Assembly: GCA_034401795.1 (NCBI GenBank)
Contig: CM067372.1
Location: 39,956,520 to 40,020,519, forward strand
From: Chaetoderma sp. LZ-2023a
Lineage: Eukaryota > Mollusca > Caudofoveata > Chaetodermatida > Chaetodermatidae
DNA: 64,000 nt
Direction: 5' to 3'
Part shown: positions 23,031 through 32,578 of the stretch, one piece after another
Position numbering within the stretch: the stretch's first letter is position 1
Layout: every line of letters begins with the position of its first letter
The notes under the pieces: model-generated
Databases searched by the model: none
Seen by the model: the letters and a program-made list of their open reading frames with translations, nothing else
Told to the model about the DNA's origin: nothing
Program-made: the position numbers and the translations under genes

Positions 23031-24459
23031 ACATATTTTAGCCGCCGTTTTGAATTTCATCATGGCTGCTTTCGAAACATATTTATACAATACCTTACCT
23101 TCTAGGACACATATATAGATGAATAAGGTGACTATATGTTTTACTATCCAAAGAAGCTGATGTGATTATTTACGAATACACAGCTTCTTTCCTTATATCA
23201 CTATTCTATATGGCACAAGCAAAAAGCAGGATTTACAACGAAATTGTTATATTTTGAATTTCATTGAAGGGATCACATGTTTCAATTGATCTATGCACTC
23301 ATTGTGTATTAATACCACTCTATCCATAGCATGTGTCACCACAAGTGCAAAGTTCAGTGCATGGAAGGGAAGAATTAATGCATTTACAAGGGGGCTTACA
23401 AGGTTTTTTGCAGCCACATTTGATTAATTCTTTGCAAGACTTTGCAGCCTCAGGAAGGGCTGACCAGTAAGGTACCAAGTGTTCGTTTGCATCCTTTGTC
23501 CATCCCCAATCACATCGTTTGGTAACTGCTGTTGAGCCTTGAGTGCCTGTCCACAACAGTGTCCTCCTTGATATGCCGATCTTCTGATATGCTCAGTAAG
23601 CCCAGCCTTAGTTAGGGGTATGTGATCTAGCTGCCTTCCCTTTGCAAATAGAAGTTTTCTTGCCTGGCTTACCCGGTTGCACTCACTAGTTCTGTCATAG
23701 AGTAGAATGACAAAACGTTGAAGCTTGTCAATTATGCCATTAGAGATTGTAACAGGTGAGGCTGACAGGTTGACAAATGCTTCCGTTATTTCAGGAAATG
23801 ATGTCCATGTGTCCCAAGCCGTTTTCTTCCCAGTGCTGCTAAAGGAGGATGAGGTATCACAGCCACTGAAGGCATGGAAGAATGGCAATGCCCTAGCCTT
23901 CTGCTCCCCAAGTGTGGTTGCAATGCTATGGGCTGGTATCACTTTATAATTTTTCTTCACAACAAATGCGATCCATAATTCATCAAGTGGTAGGGAATGA
24001 AATGTAGCAATAGCTAGGACAACCACATCTGTGTTGACTGTTCTGATCACAACTTTGCGGGAGCCATGTTGTGCACAATGTAGTACACGTAACAGTATTC
24101 TTGTGCCCCTCTGTTACAGGTGCAAAAAGATCTTTTGTTGATAGTTCCACAGGAATCACTTCTGAATATTCAGTTTGTAGTGGAGATAATGTTTTCTGGT
24201 GGATAACATTTGAGTCTATCATTATTCGGTCTTGTTCAGTCCCAGGATTTTCCTGACATGGGAACTGAATCAGGGATATAGCAGTTCCATGAAATGAGTC
24301 CATAACATTCCTTGCAGATGGATTATGGTCGATATTATCGACGGCTCCAATGTTGAAGACATCCTTTTACAGAGTAGAGGGACAGACACAACCATCTCTT
24401 TCAAACTGTGCACAGACACTATTGGCAAGGGTTGTAGAAATTTCCTTTGTTCTATCATA

Positions 24460-24502
<43 letters not shown>
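24460..24502. repeat. (TA)n microsatellite
   Basis: An uninterrupted ta run inside the CXC-domain gene; on the coding strand it would read as Tyr-Ile repeats or sit in an intron. Confidence 0.95.
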
Positions 24503-24504
<2 letters not shown>

Positions 24505-25044
24505 CCATGGCTTGACAACTTATCAATTAGCTCTCTCTGTATTGTTTTGGCATGAATAGCCAGTACATCGTGATTTAGCATGACGTATATGAGTTCTATA
24601 TTACTCACTGGGCGTTTTCTTGGTATTAAACACTAACAACTGTGAGAGTGCCAATGCTACCTTTGTTACAGCATCTGGTGACTCCTTTAGCTCGTGAATA
24701 CCTGTGCCTCGTAAAATCATTCTCACAAGAGTGAATACACTTTCTGGGATAGCTTCAACCTCACATTCCTTTTCGAAGTTACCATTAAAGGAATAGTCAT
24801 GTTGTAGGATTTCTTGCCTCAATATTTGCGCAGCGCCTACCAAGTGAATTGCGGCATCATCAGAATTATATGAACACAAAATTTTGATGGCTTCACCAAT
24901 GTCTGCATTAAACATCATAATGACATCTCGCCCTTGAGGTTCAGCTCTCATATCTGGTATTAGACAATTTTCTGTCCTTTTCATTGAACTTGCCACAGAG
25001 ATGTCTGGTTTTAACTGGACTTTGTTCGGACTCTTCATCTTCTT

Positions 25045-25283
25045 CTTCTTCTTTTCGTTCGCTGATCATACCGCCAGTCCTGTAAGTGACTATCGACATG
25101 ATCATAAGCGTTAAGTGCATGGATCCATGGTTTATTAGAGTGGGCCGTGCGGCCTGGAACCTCCGTCTTCAGCACTCGAGGTTTCTGTCAGGGTTACCTC
25201 ACCCTTACCTCCTTTAGTCGCCTCGTACGACACGCAGAGGATACGGAAGGTGTATTCTAAGCCCCACCTACAGGGCAAAATGA
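25045..25283 (-). mobile_element. SINE insertion with 12-bp target duplication
   Basis: A 239-bp insert flanked by cttcatcttctt (25033-25044 and 25284-25295). On the minus strand its 5' part contains 'gcgtgtcgtacgaggcgact', a core seen in invertebrate SINEs, and its 3' end is cgaaaagaagaag with a gaa tail. It splits the CXC-domain gene between the block ending K-A-K-E-D-E-V and the block starting M-K-S-P-N-K. The 3' tail matches the LINE fragment ending at 46360. Confidence 0.75.
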
Positions 25284-26019
25284 CTTCATCTTCTTTGGCT
25301 TTTCTTTTCTGAGCCCGCAGAAACTTTTGCTTATCAATTTTATTTCGACAGCTTTTATGCCATCATGCTTTGTTTGTCCGAAGAGTTGTCTCAATGCCTT
25401 CACCAGTGTTCATTCTGGAAATATCTATTTTCATGGGTAAGCAATTGAGATCGTGGAACTGATACAGGTTTTCAGCAATACATTTATAGCCACAGTCCTT
25501 ATCACTCCCCTTATATATACACAGTCCAGGATTAACTAATCTCTCATCTGTTTCTGTCTGGCAGAGAACACAAAGCTGCCAGTCTGTTACATTTGATGAG
25601 TCCAGACTTTCTAAACACAGGGAGGTACTTGCACTAGGATCTACAATCTTACATGTTTTAGACATTGTGTATGCCGACAAAGACTCACAAACTATCATAC
25701 ACTACAAAGTATAAGACTGTTAACTATGGTTAGGGCAGGTGCTGACGATGTGCAGTGCAAAGGGCGAATTATTTGAAAATGGCAATGAGTTGATTGTCTT
25801 GTAGAGTATAATTAGCAGTTGTTACGCTGAATCTGCAATATATCTTACAGATACATATTTATTTAGACGTTTAAAGACTCTTGAATCAATTATCTGTGTA
25901 TAATTGAAGCCGAGAAATTTTCGTTTCCAATTATCAAATTCAAATTTACTTTAAATGAGAATTTATAATATTACCCCAGGCACTTTATTACGTGATTGTT
26001 AGATGACGGCTCCCAATGG

Positions 26020-26173
26020 ACCTAATCGCATGTGTCCTGCTTTTATATGAAAGAGTATACCTAAAACTTCTTACATGCCAAATTTGGTAATTGTTTCACA
26101 ATTTGAACGATTTTTACTTAATCTACTAGACTAACGTGACTCACTCGAATACCCATGCCATATAGCTCGAATT
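26020..26173 (-). repeat. Right terminal inverted repeat of the CXC-gene element
   Basis: The inverted partner of 22858-23030, with the outer end 'tagctcgaa'. Confidence 0.6.
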
Positions 26174-26800
26174 CTGGGCATCTAAGCGCTACTATAGTAA
26201 CTGGTTAAGCACTACTCTAGTAACTGGCGTAGCTAAGGTATTAAGGGCCTAAGCTCACCCCTTGAGAAAGGACCTACGTTTCTCGATCTCATACCGAAGG
26301 AGATATAGCGAGACATGATTCATTCCGTTCGCTCATTTGTTCATTCGATTCGTTCATTTGCTCATTCGTTCATTCGATTTGTTCATTCGAACCATTGGCC
26401 TGCTAGGCCTATACAGCGAGAGACCTTTCCACACTAGCGGATTTTGGGGGAAATACCTTCCCCACAATGCATTGCGTGTACCACTTCTGGCTGGTAAACG
26501 TGCACACCGCATTACTTTACCATCAGGCAGATAGACAACGCATTCTTGCTCAGTTTATATGAAGAACTAAGTTCATAATATTATCGAAGTCATACATCAT
26601 TGGAAAGGTACGCCGATTTCTTATTCATTTCTGTATTAGTTTTAATAGTTTTGTAAAATTTAATACAGTTGATTGTGAAAATAGCCCCTATTGACAACTT
26701 GATTTAATGAATCTAGGTATAATGGTGTATTTTATGTACGCAAATAACTCAATGAAAACATTATAGGGCCTAAACATATAAAAAATAATACATCAATATT
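26174..26800. other. No gene recognised
   Basis: Contains a short ttcattcg-type simple repeat (26310-26395) and AT-rich sequence. No motif seen. Confidence 0.5.
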
Positions 26801-27663
26801 AGGAGTAGTGGCGGAATTAAAATGATACCACCACCCTCAACTGGATTTCCATTTAGACAAATGGCCATGGCCATGAATATACAACTCCAGTGTGGACCCC
26901 ACTGTCCGGGATAACCTCCTCAGGATACCGGCCAGTGGCCGGCCTCTTATTCTGGCTGGTATCCTGAGGAGGTTTTCTATCTGTGGGACACTTTTCTACC
27001 TATCTTACCTATCCTATCCTACCTATCCTACCCCACCTATCTCCTACTCCACCATGTTGCTATTCCAGCCGGCTGGTGTGTGTGTGTGTGTGTGTGTCTG
27101 TGGTACTTTTACCCTGCACTGGGGAGTGTTGCGGTGGGTCTTTATCTAACCTGGTCATATTACCATGGCCTCGCGTCTTACCTAGTTTCGAAATTTCAGG
27201 TAAGTTCTAGCGAGGTCTTTTGAGCGGATTTGAACCCCAGTCTGCAGCCTGGGAATCCTATGCAATACTGTAGTGAGTGACCCATCACAACACTACTAAA
27301 ATCTCGCCTCTTAGTAATCTTATCTCTGAGGGTGAGTATTGCGGTTACTGCGCTTATCAGTCTGACGTCACTTCGAGATAACGCTGTAACAGCAATGCAT
27401 AACTTATCAACTATAATTACTAATGCATACATGGCTGAGGTAGTTAATGCGTGAGATCCGTGTTTTGTGTTTATTAGCAAACTTAAAATCATGGGTTCAA
27501 ATCTCGCTATTACCATTTGTGGATAACTCGGCCATTTCTGGTCCGATTTTAAAATGGTAAACAGTTTTGAAATTCTCGCTTCATTCCGGTCCTAATCACT
27601 GTCAAGAACGTCGAGAATGAAGTAATTTCTCGGTACAATATAAGCATACACTCTTACTGACAC
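26801..27663 (+). repeat. Left terminal inverted repeat (863 bp)
   Basis: Matches the complement of 31909-32578 almost throughout (about 90% by eye), except for about 200 bp near 27292-27493 absent from the right copy. It includes a 60-bp hairpin (26914-26973), a (TACC/TATCC)n tract and a short (GT)n. Confidence 0.9.
26914..26973. repeat. Hairpin inside the left TIR
   Basis: Arms 'acctcctcaggataccggcc' and the complement of 'ggctggtatcctgaggaggt' pair with one mismatch over 22 bp. The loop holds a second small palindrome (ggccagtggcc). The counterpart in the right TIR is at 32398-32459. Confidence 0.85.
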
Positions 27664-27714
27664 GTGGATCTGACGTGTGAGCATGCGTGCTATGCGTTAG
27701 TAGTGTCGGGGTGA

Positions 27715-27760
27715 AAATAATACCATCTGGATTTCCATTTAGACAAATGAGCCCCACTGC
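27715..27760 (+). repeat. Internal partial copy of the TIR terminus
   Basis: 'ctggatttccatttagacaa' recurs here as at 26842-26861 in the TIR, preceded by a 'gaaaataatacc'-like version of the TIR's 'ttaaaatgatacc'. Confidence 0.6.
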
Positions 27761-27999
27761 CATCTCAATCCCTGGGGGGGGATGAACACCCATTTAGAGA
27801 CAAGCCTCCACAGTGGTATACACCACTGATCGCCATCAACCACAGGGCCGGCCTCTATTCTGTGTAGGCTCAGACAAACACGTAGTATCTGCCAGAGTCG
27901 CATCGGCATGATGGGACCACCCATCGGGGCTACCATCTACCTTGACAACGCTCACCTGGGAGGAGGCTAAAGTGATTTGCATGTAAACCACGGCAGCCT

Positions 28000-28275
28000 C
28001 AGACATGTTCACATGTTACGCAGAGAATCTGGTGCTGGGCAGGGGTCTCCAGCAGACAACCGCGGCCTAACCTCTCCACCCCATAGATGTGGCAGACAGA
28101 CTCGATCTCTACGTGGGTGAAAGCGGTCATTAATGTTTCTCCGCAAGGGGTCGACTCAAGGATTGTACTAAGGGTCATCCCGGAAGTGGGCCCACCTGGC
28201 ATCCAATATCATGGCAGCCTCAGCGCCCTGTGCCACTGCTGTAGACGCCAGCACGAGCAGTATGGTGAGAATCAT
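28000..28275 (-). pseudogene. Small protein of the 5.8 kb element with a signal-peptide-like start
   Basis: It begins 28275 with MILTILLVLASTAVAQGA, a typical secretory or membrane signal, directly after the 29224-28278 gene block on the same strand. The remainder is Cys-containing and unrecognised. Part of a broken element. Confidence 0.35.
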
Positions 28276-28277
28276 GG

Positions 28278-29224
28278 CTATATATGAAGAGTTAAACTGA
28301 ACAGAGTAAACCCCTCAAGAAATATCTGTGCCAGATCGAGCCCTGTTCCATCCGGATCGACAGTGATCTTCAACCCCTCAGGGGCAGGGGCTAGCTGCTT
28401 CACTCTGCCGCTGGCTAAGAAACGTAGCTCTAGGACTATATGAGTCGTTTGCGGGCTAGTGAGTCCAACTCGCTGAAGCAGTTTAACAGCACCCTTGACT
28501 TTGGAGACATGTGACACACCATCTATCCGTAGGGTGCCCTCCTGGAGGTTAGCAGCTTCTTCTGGTCCATCGAATGGACGATGCAGGAGGAGCTTTCCAC
28601 CTGTAACCCTGATCCAGGGATCCACCCTCGTCAGGGGGACACCTTCACCTATGTAGGTGAGGAAGGATGATCCCCGATTGTAGAGCTTTCGAACTGTCCC
28701 ATCCTTTTTCACAACAGTGTAGAGGGGAGTAACCTCTATGTCAATGACTGCGGGGGGCCTATATAGGGGCAACCATGTTTGCCAGTCACCCCCAGGTCCA
28801 GCGCGGTACCACACTACATTCATCTCAAATATGAACTGCAGGTTTTTTGCCAGGGTCAATAGCAGGCCATCATGGGCCATCGGCGGGGCACCGCTCGAAT
28901 AGGGTTTGACCAGATGAAAGCTGAGGTTGTTATTTAGGGTGTTGATGTCAGCCACCTCTGTATCCGAGGGTTCAATCAACGGCTCGAGAACACAATCTTG
29001 TGGCCATCTATGTTGCGACCCAGGCGCTCATTCGTCACATCCTTGAGGTCTGTGAGCAGCTCCACCCCAGCACCACCAATGGGGTGGAGGGAGAACGGCT
29101 TTGAGCCTGCTTCGTACTGTAGGGCGAATGACTTGCCATCGTTCTCTTCTACCTTAGCAGCATCAACTGCGTACACATCTGCCAGGTCAGCAAGACCAGT
29201 CGAGTGAGCAAATATGGGTTCCAT
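28278..29224 (-). pseudogene. Unknown protein of the 5.8 kb element (minus-strand gene)
   Basis: A long minus-strand coding region starting MEPIFAHSTGLADLADVY. It has mixed alpha/beta composition, regular codon use and a W-x-x-W-x-P-L-Y-R segment near the middle. It ends with a region rich in V-L-E-L-R-F and D-P-D-G-T-G. There are no membrane segments. I do not recognise the family. Its large size and place opposite the plus-strand block suggest a main structural or non-structural protein of the element. Broken. Confidence 0.5.
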
Positions 29225-29300
29225 AGCATGCTATATAAGGGGTTTAAACAGGAGATATAACCATACCGATTGTCCGACTGCTGCTCTCTGGTGCTGAGAA
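29225..29300. promoter_or_regulatory. Divergent promoter of the 5.8 kb element
   Basis: A tatataa box (about 29232-29238) lies in the short spacer between the minus-strand start codon at 29224 and the plus-strand reading frame opening near 29270. No other space is available to drive both blocks. Confidence 0.45.
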
Positions 29301-29640
29301 CGTAATCTCACCCTCTCTAGAGGGGAGACGGGTGGTACAGTACTGTGTAGAATGGGTCCTCTTCGAGGTGCCCCAGCAGGGCACAAGATACATACACGCC
29401 GATGTGCTACATCAACCTCCGGGCAGTGCACACATCAGCTCACTGGTAGAAGTCGACCGGGACGTGATAGAGTATCTCCCAGGTGCCAACAGCAACCTAT
29501 GGAACACTATCAGTCCTAGCCTGTTCACACCTGTAAATCACCTGTTTGACAGCCCCTCCATTAGCATATATGCCAGCACGGATGGGATATCTGACGCCAA
29601 TTTAGAGTTTACACACTTATTACTCATTGACCTGACATGA
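29270..29640 (+). CDS. Unknown plus-strand protein 1 of the 5.8 kb element
   Basis: An open frame of about 120 residues ending DANLEFTHLLLIDLT, beta-rich with W-V-L-F-E-V-P and S-I-S-I-Y-A-S-T-D-G-I-S-D blocks. The stop overlaps the next start (29637), a compact viral-style arrangement. The start is uncertain: the frame is already open before the first ATG at 29332. It could be a small jelly-roll-like or fibre-like virion protein (speculative). Confidence 0.45.
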
Positions 29641-29822
29641 TATCACAACAGGAATATCTGACCTTTGCCGAGATGATGAAGAGCCTGCTACAGGATTGCC
29701 CCTTCCTGACCCCTGCACAGATAAAGGCCTTAAATAAACAGAGGCTCGCACTGCAACAAGAAGGAGAGCGACTACAGCGGGAGAGCTGGTATCAATGGAA
29801 CGCGAGCCTTGCAAGGAGGTGA
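29637..29822 (+). CDS. Small helical protein of the 5.8 kb element
   Basis: 61 residues, MISQQEYLTFAEMMKSLLQD..., Gln/Leu/Glu-rich and predicted to be a single coiled-coil helix pair. It overlaps the previous stop by 4 bp (atga). Family unknown. Confidence 0.45.
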   Translation: MISQQEYLTFAEMMKSLLQDCPFLTPAQIKALNKQRLALQQEGERLQRESWYQWNASLARR

Positions 29823-29829
29823 AGGAACA

Positions 29830-30287
29830 GTGAAGGTTCCCGATACTGGCAGGCCCTCCTGGAGGGGAGTAAGCAGGACGATGTCTTCACATACGATGAT
29901 GAGCCAGATGTAGCGAAGACCATGGACGATGAAGTGGAGACCGCGGACGAGGATGAGCCAGAGAGTAAGCGGGACGATGAGCCAGATGTCTACGACGATG
30001 AGCCAGGTGTCTTCACAGACGAGGATGAGCCAGATGTCATACAGTGGGAAGAGGAGATGGCGCAGAAGTGTAAGACCAAGAAAGCCCTCCAGCGGCGGAC
30101 CTACTATCTTGGTCACAAGGTGACGTTCCAAATGTCATGTCTCAGAAAGCTACTGGCACTCGACATAGTGCTGGATGACCTCTGTCTAAGAGATGTCTGT
30201 CCCGAAACCAGCAATCTGTCACGGTTCGTCAGGCTCTCCAAAATTTACCCTTCTAGGACTCATGAGCAGATACTGCAGGTGATGTAG
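29830..30287 (+). CDS. Acidic-linker protein of the 5.8 kb element
   Basis: The open frame contains an Asp/Glu-rich repeated linker (D-D-E-P-D-V-type units, about 29880-30040) and then a basic C-terminal domain with K-K-A-L-Q-R-R-T-Y-Y-L-G-H-K-V and L-V-L-D-D-L-C-L-R-D. The repeated 'gatgagccagatgt' DNA shows expansion of the linker. Function unknown. Confidence 0.45.
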
Positions 30288-30307
30288 GTTTAATCTCCAG
30301 GTATACT

Positions 30308-30937
30308 ATGGCAAAATCAGAGTGGCGGAAACAACCACCAGAAATATACCCCTGCCTGACGGCTGACGAGGGTAGTACCATCTATGGCTGGCGACTCCAG
30401 TAGATAGATACCATCAGACAGAATCTCGGCCATGAGGCAGAAAAGTACAGCAGAACGCGCAGGCGATATAAGACAGCCTACAACGTCCTCGCGCATACAA
30501 CCACTGCTGCGGGTTTGATCTGAGCCAGTGCTGGGGTGGGAGCTGTGGCCAGTCTCGCTACAGGGGTGGGGGCCATCGTCGCCATCCCGCTGGGTGGTGT
30601 GGCACTAGCCGCCACTGTCTTGGCCACAGGCCTGGGGGTGGGGCAGCGGTAGATCACAAGGAGGCTGGAGAAGCATGCTAAGTACGTGGTACTGGCACAG
30701 AGTATGCTACGGACTATCGAAGAGTCTGTCAGCAAAGCTCTCGAGGATGGCCAGGTCACCGAAGAAGAATACCGCCATATATTGAAGGTCCGAGCCCTGT
30801 ACCGCACAGAGAAACCTAAAGTGCGACGGCAATACCTCAAAGGCTCCAGTGGGCGGGTTGATATGGAGGAGTTAAAAAACGAGATGTTATGGCGAGGTCA
30901 CCTTGCTGGTCTCTGGAGTCGATACGACCTAAAATAG
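30308..30937 (+). pseudogene. Protein with glycine-rich membrane segment, 5.8 kb element
   Basis: It begins MAKSEWRKQPPEIYPCL. The middle is a hydrophobic Ala/Gly/Val stretch (SLATGVGAIVAIPLGGVALA) that could span a membrane twice. The C-terminal half is helical and charged (SVSKALEDGQVTEEEYRHI). I recall this architecture in uncharacterised proteins from cnidarian and echinoderm virus-like elements, but cannot name it. Broken copy. Confidence 0.5.
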
Positions 30938-30940
30938 TGT

Positions 30941-31434
30941 GCTGCGGTAGCTTTAAGAACACCAGTATAGATGGCCTTCCCACTGAACCTCACGACAGTC
31001 ATCCGGAGCCAACTGCCCCTGCTGGGTACACCCTTGATTTGCCTGAGATGTCTACTGGATGATATACCATAACTAACACCGTTCTCCATCACAGTGGATG
31101 GACGGTCCCAAACCAGCTTCTCCGTCAACCCATGACCACTGACTAACCGCCCCATCACCATCAAGGATGCAACGCAAGCTCATACTTGCTGCGGTAGCTT
31201 TAAGAACACCAGTATAGATGGCCTTCCCACTGAACCTCACGACAGTCATCCGGAGCCAACTGCCCCTGCTGGGTACACCCTTGACTTGCCTGAGATGTCT
31301 ACTGGATGATATACCATAACTAACACCGTTCTCCATCACAGTGGATGGACGGTCCCAAACCAGCTTCTCCGTCAACCCATGACCGCTGACTAACCGCCCC
31401 ATCACCATCAAGGATGCAACGCAAGCTCATACTT
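30941..31434 (+). repeat. 247-bp tandem duplication, nearly identical
   Basis: Units 30941-31187 and 31188-31434 differ at only two or so positions, so the duplication is very recent. It covers the start of the gene at 30971-31760. Confidence 0.95.
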
Positions 31435-31760
31435 GGATGGCTGCTCCAAGCCTCTCATACTGGAATCAGCAGGTGAACGTTGCCATGTGGTGTGCCACGG
31501 CAGGATGTGGAGTAAGTTCCACCCTGCTTCACTCCTATTCTGGTACTCCTGAAGCTGGGATCATCGCCAGCTGTCTCAGATTCCATGTGTACTTCATGGT
31601 GCGACGAATCCTCTTTGAGCTGGGTGCAAGCCTCCCTGATACAACTGCCTTCGAACCACAGTTCAACAGTCATAGCATCTCAGTGGCCAGCAGACTACAG
31701 AGAGAGAGTTCAGCACTCGCCCAGACTATCGGTGGCATGGTGGTGACAACAGCGGTCTAG
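30971..31760 (+). pseudogene. Last plus-strand protein of the 5.8 kb element
   Basis: The start MAFPLNLTTVIRSQLPLLG occurs once in each 247-bp unit. The downstream part (31436-31760) reads AAPSLSYWNQQVNVAMWC-A-T-A-G-C-G-V-S and FHVYFMVRRILFELGASLP. The W-N-Q-Q-x-N-x-A-x-W-C-A-T-x-G-C-G motif recalls an uncharacterised protein repeated in many marine invertebrate genomes. Possibly virion-related. Broken copy. Confidence 0.5.
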
Positions 31761-31908
31761 GGGTTATGTACGGTGACCCGAGACGTGACTACTCAGGATT
31801 CCCCTATCGAACCCCCTGATGAGTAGGCCTTTGGAAGACAGCGACATTCTCATTCGATCCAGACTTCCACCCTGGAGCGCTGGTGTAAAATATGCACATC
31901 ACTGGTTT

Positions 31909-32578
31909 GTGTCAGTAAGAGTGTATGCTTATATTGTACCGAGAAATCACTTCATTCTCGGCGTTCTTGGCACCGATTAGGACCGGAATGAAGCGAGAAT
32001 TTCAAAACTGTTTACCATTTTAAAATTGGACTAGAAATGGTCGAGTTATCCACAAATTGTAATAGCGAGATTTGAATCTGTGACTGTCACTCACTAGAGT
32101 ATGGCATAGGATTCCCAGGCTGCGGACTGGGGTTGAAATCCGCTCAAAAGACCTCGCTATAACTTACCTGAAATATCGAAACTAGGTAAGATACTAGGCC
32201 GGGGTAATATGACCAGGTTAGATAAAGACCCACTGCGACACTCCCCAGTGCGGGGTAAAAGCACCACAGACACACACACACACACCAGCCGGCTGGAATC
32301 AAACAGGGTGGGGTAGGAGATAGGTGGGCTAGGATAGGTAGGATAGGATAGCTAGGATAGGTAGGATAGGTAGAAAAGTGTCCCACAGATAGATAAATCT
32401 CCTCAGGATACCAGCCAGAATAAGAAAGGCCGGCCACTGGCCGGTATCCTGAGGAGGTTCTCCCGGACAGTGGGGTCCGCACAGGACTTTTATATTCTTG
32501 GCCATGGCCATGGCCAATTTGTCTAAATGGAAATCCAGTTGAGGGAGGTGGTATCATTTTAATTCCGCCACTACTACT
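31909..32578 (-). repeat. Right terminal inverted repeat (670 bp)
   Basis: The inverted partner of 26801-27663, sharing the hairpin (32398-32459), the TATCC-type tract and the (CA)n. Confidence 0.9.

Larger units (their letters stand above)
23326..25698 (-). pseudogene. Multi-copy metazoan protein with PIN/XPG-like and CXC domains
   Basis: Minus-strand segments in family order. The N-terminal part (25698-25363) has C-V-L-C-Q and GYKCIAENLYQFHDL with I-E-T-T-L-R. The middle part (24330-24240) has AVDNIDHNP and DSFHGTAISLIQFP. The nuclease-like part (24050-23590) has NTDVVVLAIATFHSLPLDEL and FSGCDTSSSFSSTGKKTAWD, resembling PIN/XPG folds with a G-C-D motif. The C-terminal part (23450-23326) is a CXC/tesmin-type cluster (CGCKKPCKPPCKC then C-T-E-L-C-T-C-G-D-T-C). 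Such proteins occur in hundreds of uncharacterised copies in invertebrates; the TIRs here suggest a transposon gene. This copy has frameshifts, a (TA)n tract at about 24460-24502 and a SINE insertion, so it is probably dead. Function is inferred only. Confidence 0.7.
22858..26173 (-). mobile_element. TIR-bounded element carrying an XPG-like/CXC-domain gene
   Basis: The ends are inverted relative to each other. The left end reads ttcgagcta... then 'cacgtagtctagtaggttaa' ... 'aaaatcgtta' ... 'gtgaaacaa' ... 'agcaggacacac'. The complement of the right end reads the same series ('cacgttagtctagtagatta', 'aaaatcgttc', 'gtgaaacaa', 'agcaggacacat'). The arms span about 170 bp at 22858-23030 and 26020-26173 and are roughly 70% alike by eye. 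One minus-strand gene fills the interior. I could not define a target duplication, so the exact borders and superfamily are open. Confidence 0.6.
26801..32578. mobile_element. Unassigned virus-like element with long terminal inverted repeats
   Basis: A 5.78 kb element with terminal inverted repeats of 863 bp (left) and 670 bp (right). It begins agg/tagtagtggcggaatt and is flanked by a 5-bp direct repeat, atatt (26796-26800 and 32579-32583). Inside, one block of genes is on the minus strand (29224 down to about 28000) and one on the plus strand (about 29270-31760), diverging from a TATA-containing spacer. The proteins look like minor virion-type proteins (hydrophobic glycine-rich membrane segment, acidic linker, co-directional small genes), but none matches a capsid, polymerase or integrase I can name. 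AG-starting long TIRs recall Polintons, though the target repeat is 5 rather than 6 bp. Broken, with several breaks; moderately old. Family uncertain. Confidence 0.65.
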
